In this document: positions 24,829-31,946 of the stretch, piece by piece
Position numbering within the stretch: position 1 is the stretch's first letter
How the letters are laid out: each line of letters starts with the position of its first letter
Source: CAZAIO01 sp964485235
GTDB lineage: Bacteria; Chloroflexota; Dehalococcoidia; GIF9; UBA5629
Assembly: GCA_964485235.1 (NCBI GenBank)
Contig: CAZAIO010000012.1
Coordinates: 1 to 34,474, forward strand
Direction of reading: 5' to 3'
DNA length: 34,474 bases
Made by a program: the position numbers and the translations under genes
Notes under the pieces: generated by a model
What the model saw: the letters and a program-made list of their open reading frames with translations, nothing else
Databases searched by the model: none
Told to the model about the DNA's origin: nothing

Positions 24829-24858
24829 AATGTAGTATAAAAATGGCTGATTTGTCAA
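24829..24858 (-). promoter_or_regulatory. Promoter of zinc-ribbon paralogue 2
   Basis: TTGACA (24853-24858), 18 bases, TACATT (24829-24834). Predicted leader length is about 107 bases, matching copy 1. Confidence 0.5.
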
Positions 24859-25271
24859 ATGTGCGTATATCAAATGGTATACAGGATTACTTTCTGCATT
24901 ACGAAAATTCCTTTTGAAATAAAAATATGAGTTAGATTATCACGCAATCACTTTCTTGCTATAACCGGGTAACGAATAATCAACAACCTGATGAAATGTG
25001 CAACGCCGAACAGAGCACAACAGACGTGCTTTATTGCTCCTCGAAGGCCATTTGTTCAGATGGAATAACAGCATTACCGCAATATAATTGTCGAAACGCT
25101 CAGTGCGGTGTAGTTGTTCCAGCAGGTAGTAGGGGTGACCTGTTGGAAAATAAGGATGTTGGAATGATTGTTAAGGGAGCGATCAACCGATGCGAGAAAT
25201 TATTACGTGAAAAAATTTTACTTATATAAGTATGTACCCTTGAACCTTTATAACAGGTAAAGTTTACTTCT
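24859..25271. other. Intergenic gap between zinc-ribbon promoter and rpoD 3' end
   Basis: No gene accepted. A 77-codon plus-strand frame (24996-25229) is Cys-containing but has no ribosome binding site. GTTGTTCCAGCAGGTAGTAG followed by GGGGTGACCTGTTGGAAAA faintly resembles the 3' part of the dispersed repeat. Confidence 0.35.
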
Positions 25272-26813
25272 TTACTCCAGAAAGTCTTTGAGCTTGCGGC
25301 TACGCATTGGATGCCTGAGCTTTCGTAGCGCCTTAGCTTCAATCTGGCGAATTCGCTCTCGGGTTACGTGAAATTCTACGCCAACTTCCTCCAAAGTTCT
25401 CGTTCTTCCGTCCTCCAGGCCAAATCTAAGTACCAGCACCCTTTGCTCACGATCAGAAAGCTCTGTAAGAACGTTTTGAAGCTGTTGTTTGAGTAGCGCT
25501 CCTGACGCAGCATCGGCCGGTGAGATAGTGGCACGATCCTCAATAAAATCACCAAGATGACTGTCTCCTTCTTCGCCGATAGGTACTTCCAGAGACATCG
25601 GTATTTGAGACAATTTCAAAATTTCTCTTACTTTTTCGGAGGCGATATCCATATCGTTACCAATTTCCTCGTAACTTGGTTCGCGTCCGTATTCATGGGT
25701 TAAGCGACTATTTGTCCGGTATAGTTTATTAATCATTTCCGCCATGTGCACCGGAATACGAATTGTACGAGATTGATCAGCCAATGCCCGGGTGACGGCC
25801 TGTCTAATCCACCAGGTGGCGTAAGTACTGAATTTAAAGCCCCTTCTGTATTGAAATTTATCCACAGCCCGGAATAGTCCTATGTTTCCTTCCTGGATAA
25901 GATCAAGGAGCGGCATTCCATGATTGGTATATTTTTTTGCAATACTGACTACCAGTCGTAGATTTGATTCGGTAAGATGTTTTTCGGATTCATCTGCTGT
26001 TTTTTTTACCTTCTCAAAAAAGGATTCAAACTGTTGACTTTTAGATTGGAGCCGGGAAAAAAACTCGGGATTAACCGGCTCACGAACCATAGATGCCACC
26101 ATATGCCATGAAGTGTCCTCTCCAATAATGGTGAATAGTTCGGGAGGTAAAAGGCGACTGTATACAGAGAGGCCGATTAATTTCTGCTCCACTTCAGAGA
26201 TGCCTTCTTCACTGGTTTCTGAAATATCGTTAATCAATGTCTGTTGAATGACGCTGTTGATTGAAGCTTTTATTTTTTCATTAAGAATGTTCCTGACAAA
26301 GCTATTTTCATGAGGAAGCTCAAGCCGTTCATTAAGAATGTTGATTAAAGGTTGAATTGCAAGAAGACGCCTTAGTAAAAAAATTATAATAGCTTCTGTT
26401 GATGGATAACTATTATATTCTTTAAAATAAAGATTCCCGATCTTTTTGAGGTACTTGGCTTCTTCCAGTTTACTGGCTAATACTTTCTCCTCGTTTGCTG
26501 TGATAAGTTGGAATCTGCCGATATCATGGAGATATGCGAAGATAGGATCCTCTATTGCTTCATCAGCGACTGGCTCTTCCTCTCGCGGCTGTAGCGCGGA
26601 CCTGGCTTCCGGTTCTGGTTTGCCGATAAAATCCTCCCCCGATTCCTCATTTTCCAAAAGATGAATCTCTCCTGAAATGTCTTCCACCAGTTCTTCATCG
26701 AGAAGTGACTCAGCTTCATGATCGACGTCAAGCATGTCATCAAGGGCTAACTTACCGTTTCTCTTCCTATCAGGGAAAAAAGATAGGAGTTCATCATCCC
26801 AACGTACACTCAT
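25272..26813 (-). CDS. rpoD: Principal RNA polymerase sigma factor (sigma-70/RpoD)
   Basis: A 513-residue group 1-type sigma factor. Acidic N-terminal region (~90 residues), then region 1.2 (DPIFAYLHDIGRFQLITANEE). A non-conserved insert of ~170 residues follows, then region 2 (NLRLVVSIAKKYTNHGMPLLDLIQEGN and the -10-binding stretch FSTYATWWIRQAVTRALADQ). Region 3 is RTIRIPVHMAEMINKL and region 4 is LSDREQRVLVLRFGL with EVGVEFHVTRERIRQIEAKALRKL. ATG at 26813 follows AGAGGTCA. Conserved regions 2.4 and 4.2 agree with the TTGACA/TATAAT promoters seen in this window. It is monocistronic here, without the usual dnaG neighbour. Confidence 0.95.
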   Translation of the reverse strand: MSVRWDDELLSFFPDRKRNGKLALDDMLDVDHEAESLLDEELVEDISGEIHLLENEESGEDFIGKPEPEARSALQPREEEPVADEAIEDPIFAYLHDIGRFQLITANEEKVLASKLEEAKYLKKIGNLYFKEYNSYPSTEAIIIFLLRRLLAIQPLINILNERLELPHENSFVRNILNEKIKASINSVIQQTLINDISETSEEGISEVEQKLIGLSVYSRLLPPELFTIIGEDTSWHMVASMVREPVNPEFFSRLQSKSQQFESFFEKVKKTADESEKHLTESNLRLVVSIAKKYTNHGMPLLDLIQEGNIGLFRAVDKFQYRRGFKFSTYATWWIRQAVTRALADQSRTIRIPVHMAEMINKLYRTNSRLTHEYGREPSYEEIGNDMDIASEKVREILKLSQIPMSLEVPIGEEGDSHLGDFIEDRATISPADAASGALLKQQLQNVLTELSDREQRVLVLRFGLEDGRTRTLEEVGVEFHVTRERIRQIEAKALRKLRHPMRSRKLKDFLE

Positions 26814-27247
26814 TTACTGACCTCTTTCCATTCCTTTATATTGAAGATTTTGCTACCTCCACTACATCATTGTACCACTTTTCAATTTCGTGACCTGCTT
26901 ACCCACACTACATAGCCACCGGGTTAGGTTTGCCATAGTTATCGGTGCAGCATCAATTTTGGGGTCGTCTACCTGGTTTATGTTGCGCCCAAAGAGACAA
27001 GGCATCCTTTGAACAAGATGGTGGGGGAACGAAATGGCTGAAAGTTAAGGATAGATTTAGAACTTGTGACCTCTGCGATGATATGAAACCGGTTCTTTTT
27101 TATCCAATTAATTTGAATTCGCGATCAATCGGCTATAAGAGTTCGTGTTCAAGTTATTCACTATCACAATAGAACCTCCAGGTGACCTCTTCTAATTTAT
27201 TAATTAAATATACATTTCATAAAAGGAATAGAAAGTATCTTTAGTTT
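26814..27247. other. Intergenic gap upstream of rpoD
   Basis: No gene accepted. A 75-codon plus-strand frame (26945-27172) has no ribosome binding site. AGAGGTCACCTGGAGG on the minus strand near 27180-27200 resembles the ribosome-binding region of the zinc-ribbon leaders but no frame follows it. Confidence 0.35.
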
Positions 27248-27367
27248 TTATCCTCCTGTTGATCCTGTACCACAACAAGTTCTGCATGTCTTTGGCGTGC
27301 CTCCCGATTTATCAGGGACAGTGCCTGTACCACGACATATAGGACATTTACGTACTTTGCCTGCCAT
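27248..27367 (-). CDS. 39-residue DnaJ-type zinc-finger protein
   Basis: A short frame: MAGKVRKCPICRGTGTV, then CRTCCGTGSTGG to the stop at 27248. The two CxxCxGTG motifs (Cys8/Cys11 and Cys28/Cys31-32) are exactly the half-sites of the DnaJ central zinc finger, so this is a single free-standing zinc-binding unit. ATG at 27367 follows AAAGGAG at seven bases, which makes translation likely. It lies between rpoD and the third zinc-ribbon gene, in a cluster of small Cys-rich proteins. Possible role: chaperone-like or redox; unknown. Confidence 0.75.
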   Translation of the reverse strand: MAGKVRKCPICRGTGTVPDKSGGTPKTCRTCCGTGSTGG

Positions 27368-27615
27368 AGATCACTCCTTTTACAATTTACGAGTCAATGC
27401 AATAATATCATAAGGAATTATATTTGATACTTAAAATGGATATTACCACCGGCCTGCAGCCCATCGGTTATGAGAGTTTGTGTATACAAAATTAACAATC
27501 ATTACCGAGCTCCATTTCCGAAGCCTTAATCTAACTAACCTTACCGGGACATACATAGACTATATCACTTCCTGTCTGTGTATATCCCCGGTGTCAAGGT
27601 CAATTACTACATCAC

Positions 27616-27801
27616 TTAGTATCTGCTGTGGCTGTACGAGTTTGATTCCCCACTCTGCCGTTTCTTTGCCTGTCGGCACGGAACACAACGCTTGGGTTCA
27701 TTGGTAAAACCTTTAGATGAGTAGAATTCCTGTTCCCCTCTGGTGAAGGTAAAAGTAGCCCCGCAATCGGAACACTTAAGCGATTTATCTTCCATACTCA
27801 T
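27616..27801 (-). CDS. Zinc-ribbon protein (zf-trcl only), paralogue 3
   Basis: A 61-residue protein with one zf-trcl domain: MEDKSLKCSDCGATFTF, EQEFYSSKGFTNEPKRC and VPCRQAKKR. It lacks the second ribbon of paralogues 1 and 2 and ends in a Ser/Tyr-rich tail (SNSYSHSRY). ATG at 27801 follows AGGAGG; an internal ATG two codons later is less well spaced. It has its own promoter and the same leader design. Confidence 0.88.
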   Translation of the reverse strand: MSMEDKSLKCSDCGATFTFTRGEQEFYSSKGFTNEPKRCVPCRQAKKRQSGESNSYSHSRY

Positions 27802-27910
27802 AGGTGACCTCCTCTTTTAAAATAGTTGGTTAGAGTTATAGTCACCAGAGACTTGTAAGAAACTAAGAGGGTTTAAGACGATCTAGGCAAGTAAGTCGTA
27901 ACGTAAACTA
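27801..27910 (-). promoter_or_regulatory. Structured leader RNA, copy 3
   Basis: The 5' element (27893-27910) is TAGTTTACGTTACGACTT. The upstream arm GGTGAC (27841-27846) pairs with GTCACC next to the start codon (within 27802-27809), extended by a G:U pair to 7 bp. Compared with copy 1, one A-U pair has become G-C through changes on both arms, which supports real pairing. AACTA in the loop (27823-27827) matches TAGTT in the 5' element. Confidence 0.65.
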
Positions 27911-27925
27911 AAAACCACTACTTTT

Positions 27926-27954
27926 ACTATACACTTAATAAGGTGCAAATACAA
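27926..27954 (-). promoter_or_regulatory. Promoter of zinc-ribbon paralogue 3
   Basis: TTGTAT (27949-27954), 17 bases, TATAGT (27926-27931), the same spacing and -10 as paralogue 1. Confidence 0.6.
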
Positions 27955-28003
27955 ACAGTACAAGCTTACCGGCTACCCGCACCTCTCCGTGTTAGCCTGG
28001 TGT

Positions 28004-28384
28004 TTAATTTTTATTTTTTCGCCTTCGTGCTGCTTGCTCTTCTTGGATCTTCTGCTCTCTAGCCAGATCCTTTTCTCTTCTCGCCTGATCTCTGGCTAAT
28101 CGCGCAGTTTCTTCTGCAATGTACTTTGTTTCACGTTTGGCTTCTTTTGCTGCTTGCTCTTCTTGGATCTTCTGCTCTCTAGCCAGATCGGTTTCTCTTC
28201 TTGCCTGTTCTCTGGCTAGCCGTGCCGGTTCTTCCGCAACGCGCTTCTTTTCACGTTTGGATTCTCTTTCCTCTTGCCCTTTTTGAATCTTCTGCTCTCT
28301 AGCCAGTTGGACAGAGTCCTCTGCAGCGCGCTCTTCTGCCTGTTCTTTAGCCTCTTGTAATTGTTTCTTTGAGTCCATTATCAT
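28004..28384 (-). CDS. Charged coiled-coil repeat protein
   Basis: A 126-residue protein made almost entirely of Lys, Arg, Glu, Gln and Ala, predicted as one long helix or coiled coil. It contains a 40-residue unit beginning LAREQKIQ, present twice in full and once in part, each ending RLAR(E/D)QARRE(T/K)D. The corresponding DNA repeats every 120 bases. No signal or membrane segment. ATG at 28384 follows GAGAGGTGGG; the ATG two codons later is an alternative. Ends in a basic RRRKNKN tail. Function unknown; resembles repeat-expanded helical proteins that vary in copy number between strains. Confidence 0.7.
   Translation of the reverse strand: MIMDSKKQLQEAKEQAEERAAEDSVQLAREQKIQKGQEERESKREKKRVAEEPARLAREQARRETDLAREQKIQEEQAAKEAKRETKYIAEETARLARDQARREKDLAREQKIQEEQAARRRKNKN
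28028..28317 (-). repeat. 120-bp in-frame tandem repeat
   Basis: TCTTCTGCTCTCTAGCCAG recurs at 28049, 28169 and 28289, exactly 120 bases apart. The first two units are nearly identical over about 45 bases (28031-28075 and 28151-28195). The third is more diverged. Confidence 0.85.
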
Positions 28385-28797
28385 CCCACCTCTCTATTGG
28401 CTGATAGACTGTATACCGGATTTAATAGCACCGGCATTCAGGGTACAGCCATTAACTTCAGCATACTCCTTCGGGGTACCTCCGTTCAACTAGCCTATGA
28501 TAATACCGGTAAGCCTCGTAGAAGTCGGAGACGACCATACTCTATTCGTATATTGAACGTGGATTACCGTAGTCTTAGTAGGCTAGCTTCAAAAATCCCA
28601 TGAAGCATTACGTAATCGTTGGAGTTTCAACAGCTTCTGAACGAGGCCACGCCAGTGATGGGGGTAGTCCGGTTGTGCGGAGAAGAAATGCTACTTTCAC
28701 TTTACCTATGTATCTGGATTGTACCCCCTCTTGTGGTCACCTCATTGATAGGGCACCTAAAAAACAACTTCAAGTATTGGATCAGGTCAACAGGCTT
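28385..28797. other. Intergenic gap with repeat copy B
   Basis: No gene accepted. The right half is repeat copy B. The left half has short open frames without ribosome binding sites. Confidence 0.4.
28632..28772 (+). repeat. Dispersed repeat, copy B
   Basis: GAGGCCACGCCAGTGATGGG, GGTAGTCCGGTTGTGCGG, then TGTGGTCACCTCATTGATAG and GGCACCTAAAAAAC follow the order of copies C-E. The frame GHASDGGSPVV is open. The middle part is shortened. Confidence 0.7.
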
Positions 28798-29646
28798 TCA
28801 GGCAGTTAAAGCTGAGACAACCCAGCCGATCCTTTCGAAGCGGAGAATCTCTGCTTCGACCGATGTTGAATGAGACCCTCTGGTTAACATTTTTTGCTTC
28901 GGCCCGGGGGCTTTCTCGTAGATTTGGGCGAACTTCTTGTATGGGGTCAGCATGTCGCCTTCGCTGAAAACAAAGAGCTTGTCGCATTCATTCAGATCTG
29001 CCAGTGCTGACGACAATTTCACCTGAGACCACGTTTCAAGGAACTTCTTCCAATTCACCTTTACTTTCAAACCTTTGCACAAGACAGTAAACCTCCAGAT
29101 AATAGAAACTACCCACATGACCAAATGGAAAGCCTTCTTATGAGAAGTATTGTTGAACGCCGTCCCCTCTATTTCATAGGGGCAGGATAAGGCCACTAAC
29201 GCTTTTGGCCTTATCGTTTTTGCTGCCAGAATCGATGAGAGGGCACCGAGACTGTGCCCGATGAGGGCGACCCGTGAACTATCAACTTCAGGTATACTGG
29301 TAAGCAGCCGCCATGCATTAATTACATCTTCATTAAAGTCGCCATCGAGGTAGCCTTCGCTCGAACCATGACCGCGCAAATCAAAGGCAATGGTAGCTAT
29401 TCCTTTATTGACCAGGAGCAAAGCACCGGATTCCATAACGTTCTGGTTTGCACCAAAACCATGGCAGAGAACTGCGCCGGGGACGGGATGAGACGCACTG
29501 GCGTGCGCCGGCAGCATGATTTTACCGTTTACCTTAATACCATGTTCTACAGGAGGCAAAAGGTATCTCATCTCCTTCCTTTCGTCGAATTTTTCTTCAT
29601 CGCGCGTCAATGCTGCATTGTTGGTCATATTTTCATGGTTTTCCAT
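28798..29646 (-). CDS. Alpha/beta hydrolase
   Basis: A 282-residue serine hydrolase of the dienelactone-hydrolase/acylpeptidase-like group. HGFG oxyanion motif at 62-65, LRGHGSSEG at ~90-98, nucleophile Ser132 in GHSLG, candidate Asp231 (SEGDMLTP) and His259 (GSHS). The central stretch (KKAFHLVMWVVSIIWRF) is hydrophobic and forms part of the lid. No signal peptide. ATG at 29646 follows GAGGAG. It is a single-gene unit; substrate not predictable, an ester or thioester in the cytoplasm. Confidence 0.88.
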   Translation of the reverse strand: MENHENMTNNAALTRDEEKFDERKEMRYLLPPVEHGIKVNGKIMLPAHASASHPVPGAVLCHGFGANQNVMESGALLLVNKGIATIAFDLRGHGSSEGYLDGDFNEDVINAWRLLTSIPEVDSSRVALIGHSLGALSSILAAKTIRPKALVALSCPYEIEGTAFNNTSHKKAFHLVMWVVSIIWRFTVLCKGLKVKVNWKKFLETWSQVKLSSALADLNECDKLFVFSEGDMLTPYKKFAQIYEKAPGPKQKMLTRGSHSTSVEAEILRFERIGWVVSALTA

Positions 29647-29751
29647 AGGTTACTCCTCGGATAACATATAATAGACGATAGTGCCCTATTGTCCATTTAT
29701 TGTGTGTAGGTCAATTGATAAGACATACTTTACGAATCAGGGCCAATACTG

Positions 29752-29880
29752 TTATCTGTGTGCCCGGTCCGCGTATTGCCCTGATCTTATCGGGGTGCTT
29801 GGTTCATACTGGGGTAACGGATACTATGTGGGTAAGTCTCAATAATAATACCCCTGTTCGGTGTCGACCTTGTCTGGTGG
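29752..29880 (+). repeat. Dispersed repeat, R2 part (copy J)
   Basis: TGTGTGCCCGGTCCGCGTAT, GGTTCATACTGGGGTAAC, GGATACTATGTGGGTAAGTC, TCAATAATAATACCCCTGTT and CGGTGTCGACC match, in order, the stretch 34277-34362 (about three quarters of positions by eye). Confidence 0.7.
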
Positions 29881-29897
29881 GCCAGTCCCTTTTTCAA

Positions 29898-29924
29898 TGT
29901 GCTGCCTGCCCACAGGCAGCCACA
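29898..29924 (-). terminator. Hairpin after the Lys-rich small gene
   Basis: Minus strand TGT-G-GCTGCCTG-TGGG-CAGGCAGC-ACA: an 8-bp GC-rich stem extended by three pairs past one bulged base. It starts 23 bases after the stop at 29947 and is followed by TTGAAAAAGG. No U-tract, so termination is uncertain. Confidence 0.45.
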
Positions 29925-29946
29925 TCTCAGCTTTTTATATGTGAGG

Positions 29947-30036
29947 TCATTTCCTTTTAGGTTCGGGTTGTTCACTTTTCTTTTCTGACACCTGTTTCTT
30001 GGGTTTTTTAACATTTTTTCTTCCCTTGGTTCCCAT
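29947..30036 (-). CDS. 29-residue lysine-rich peptide
   Basis: MGTKGRKNVKKPKKQVSEKK followed by SEQPEPKRK. Twelve of 29 residues are Lys or Arg. ATG at 30036 has GGAGG at seven bases, a strong site, and the frame ends in TGA followed by a hairpin, so it is a believable small gene. Tail-like basic composition suggests nucleic-acid or ribosome contact. GTATAGA (transcript strand) about 90 bases upstream is complementary to TCTATAC just before the ATG. I do not recognise a family. Confidence 0.6.
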   Translation of the reverse strand: MGTKGRKNVKKPKKQVSEKKSEQPEPKRK

Positions 30037-30144
30037 GTATAGACCTCCATATAATATTTCTTATCCGGGCTTACTGACGGTAATAAGATACCACAGAAAT
30101 CGGTAAATTCAGGTTTCACTACTTAATATCTATACCGGTTAAGG

Positions 30145-30459
30145 TTATTTTTTATGGCAATCATCCGTTACGCTAAAGATGAACTCTTTGCTGATGGTGT
30201 TGCCTTTTGCATCAAGGGCTGTCCCACGGAAGCCCTGACTATTCGGTGATATGGCTAATCTTTCAGATACCTTTTTGATTGTATCTTCGCATTTATCTGA
30301 ATCCACAACCGCAACTCTCCAGAGCACACCATCGATCATTGCCAGGTCATAAGCCGGTATTCTATTAAGTGACGACTCCAGTTTATTCCTGACATACCGC
30401 ACATCGGTGGCTTTCATATTATTCATATCGTCTGTTGTATATAGTAAATAAATATTCAT
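30145..30459 (-). CDS. Hypothetical protein
   Basis: A 104-residue soluble protein with no motif I recognise. It alternates predicted strands and helices: MNIYLLYT, a helix DVRYVRNKLESSLN, strands DLAMIDGVLWRVAVVD, a helix CEDTIKKVSERLA, then ISKEFIFSVTDDC. Two Cys only. The ATG at 30459 has an AGGAAC but too far upstream (~18 bases); internal ATGs at codons 12 and 15 are no better. Codon and amino-acid content look coding. Single gene. Confidence 0.5.
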   Translation of the reverse strand: MNIYLLYTTDDMNNMKATDVRYVRNKLESSLNRIPAYDLAMIDGVLWRVAVVDSDKCEDTIKKVSERLAISPNSQGFRGTALDAKGNTISKEFIFSVTDDCHKK

Positions 30460-31144
30460 ATCTATATAATTCTTGTTCCTGTCAGTTCAGGTGCTAACCG
30501 TATATAAAATAGTGTACAAACATTACATATCCAGTTTGGTTGAACAGGAAAAAGTAACTTCCGAAGCCTCCTGCTTCAGAGGATAAAAGAGGTTTTGATT
30601 TCTTTACTGGAGGTTTTAGGCGTGTTTAATTCTCTTCTATCAACACTTACTATTATACTCTATTTTAGAATATTATTTATCAGCTAACCTTTAATGCAAT
30701 AATAATTTCCAGCTAAAAATTAAGTCCCACAAAGCTATTGATCTTCTCCTGATTCTCTAATAGTCTCATATTCCGTTTTCCCGAGATCCTGCTTGCTTTT
30801 TCCTGGCAAACGGCCTATTCGGTCGCACCATTCAGCCCGGAACTAACCCCTTTTCCGCTCCGAGGCGTGTTGTACCCGATCACCGTCGGGAGGCCGCTGT
30901 AGTCGGCCACGCGGGCGACGGGGGCAGTCCAGGTGCTGGATAAAAGGGGGAACTGATTTTAATGTAACCTGTCTGTTCGGTTCATACCCTACGTAAGGGT
31001 CACCTGTGGACAGGTACACCTAAAAAAATGTATTTAAAGAACTAGCTATTATGCTAGTAATCCCCTGGTCTGGGAAATAATGCTGGGAACAATATATAAT
31101 GAAAATCGCCAGTATGTATTTATAAGTGTTTCAGGAGGTCTAGC
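30460..31144. other. 685-base gap with repeat copy C
   Basis: No gene. The right third is repeat copy C, and CTAGC-TATTAT-GCTAG (31042-31057) is a small hairpin just beyond it. The left part is AT-rich and holds nothing recognisable. Confidence 0.5.
30849..31031 (+). repeat. Dispersed repeat, copy C
   Basis: CCTTTTCCGCTCCGAGGCGT, GTACCCGATCACCGTCGGGA, GGCCGCTGTAGTCGGCCACG, CGGGCGACGGGGGCAGTCCA and GTGCTGGATAAAA align with 34374-34474. Its 3' part has CTGTTCGGTTCATACC and GGGTCACCTGTGGACAGGT with a small hairpin ACCTGT-GG-ACAGGT. The GHASDGG frame is broken here by a two-base deletion after AGTCC. Confidence 0.8.
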
Positions 31145-31516
31145 ATGGTTGATAATGGGGAACAATATGAACGGGAGGATTCCCGTGGAGTGACAATCCA
31201 AATTTTGGGCACTAATACAGACAATCCGGAGGAGGGAAGAATATTCGTATGGACCAAAATGGGTTGGTTCGAGCGTTTAGAGGGACAATCTGGAGACATA
31301 GCTTTTACTCCTGTTGCCGACTCGGAAGAAGAATTGCGAGAATTGATTTCACGGGATGACCCTGATGCAGACTTAGATGACCTCACGGGCAAAAATAGAG
31401 AAAAGGTCTCCGAGGAATTCATAGGGCAATCCCCATCATATTCAGATGATTCTGAAGATTCAAGCGAAGAGGCCGATGATGATGAAGAGCAAGAATACCA
31501 TCAGCATGACAGGTAG
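31145..31516 (+). CDS. Acidic hypothetical protein
   Basis: A 123-residue protein with a folded-looking N-terminal half (GVTIQILGTNTDNPEEGRIF, MGWFERLEGQ) and a very acidic C-terminus (YSDDSEDSSEEADDDEEQEY). No Cys and no signal. ATG at 31145 has AGGAGG at good spacing, so translation is likely. A 47-codon gene begins one base after its stop. No family recognised. The acidic tail could mimic DNA or mark a chaperone/anti-factor, but that is speculation. Confidence 0.7.
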   Translation: MVDNGEQYEREDSRGVTIQILGTNTDNPEEGRIFVWTKMGWFERLEGQSGDIAFTPVADSEEELRELISRDDPDADLDDLTGKNREKVSEEFIGQSPSYSDDSEDSSEEADDDEEQEYHQHDR

Positions 31517-31517
31517 G

Positions 31518-31661
31518 ATGACGATTTCATACTTTGAATCAAGGGGTACTGGTACTAAATACGACTTCTACGTGCTCAATGAAGATGATAGCAATGTTAG
31601 AAAAATTGGAAGGGTAATGGGTAAACATGTGTACGCGCCAGGTGCCAAAATTGAAACGTGA
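31518..31661 (+). CDS. Small hypothetical protein, coupled to the acidic protein
   Basis: A 47-residue frame starting MTISYFESRGTGTKYDFYVL and ending HVYAPGAKIET. The ATG is one base after the TAG of the upstream gene, and AGGTAGG directly before it overlaps that stop, so termination-reinitiation is likely. Beta-rich and soluble. No family recognised. Confidence 0.55.
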   Translation: MTISYFESRGTGTKYDFYVLNEDDSNVRKIGRVMGKHVYAPGAKIET

Positions 31662-31694
31662 GAAGGGTTATGTATTTTTGGGCCTCAGAGCATT

Positions 31695-31862
31695 TTCTCT
31701 TGCCGGCCACGCGAGCGACGGGTACAGTCCGGTTGCGCTGGAAAAGAGGGTGAACTGCTTTACTGTAACTTGTGTGCCCGGTCTATGTGCTGTCATTATG
31801 GCCGGTTCATACTGCTCTTATGGTCACCTCGTTGAGTTGATACCTGAGAAAAAGAAGGCTTC
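31695..31862 (+). repeat. Dispersed repeat, copy D
   Basis: GCCGGCCACGCGAGCGACGG, ACAGTCCGGTTGCGCTGG, TGTGTGCCCGGTCTATGTGC, GGCCGGTTCATACTGCTC and GGTCACCTCGTTGAGTTGAT form the most complete copy. The frame GHASDGYSPVALEKR runs open through most of it, to about 31890. Confidence 0.8.
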
Positions 31863-31946
31863 AGCCATCTGGCTCCGACCTGAGTTGTGAACATGGATGA
31901 AAACCATGGTCTTCATTCATCTACCCTCCTGATGGGTAACACTTGT

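Larger units (their letters stand above)
29647..29946. other. Intergenic gap with repeat copy J and a hairpin
   Basis: No gene accepted. It holds the R2 part of the dispersed repeat and a strong hairpin downstream of the Lys-rich small gene. Confidence 0.45.

Noticed and set aside
24996..25229. 77-codon plus-strand frame with several Cys
   Set aside because: No ribosome binding site, no conserved metal motif, and part of it resembles a decayed repeat fragment.
26945..27172. 75-codon plus-strand frame with a CDLC motif
   Set aside because: Starts at a GTG with no ribosome binding site; a single CxxC is not enough support.
28397..28873. Several plus-strand frames between the coiled-coil gene and the hydrolase
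   Set aside because: No ribosome binding sites, and they run through repeat copy B or antisense to the hydrolase gene.
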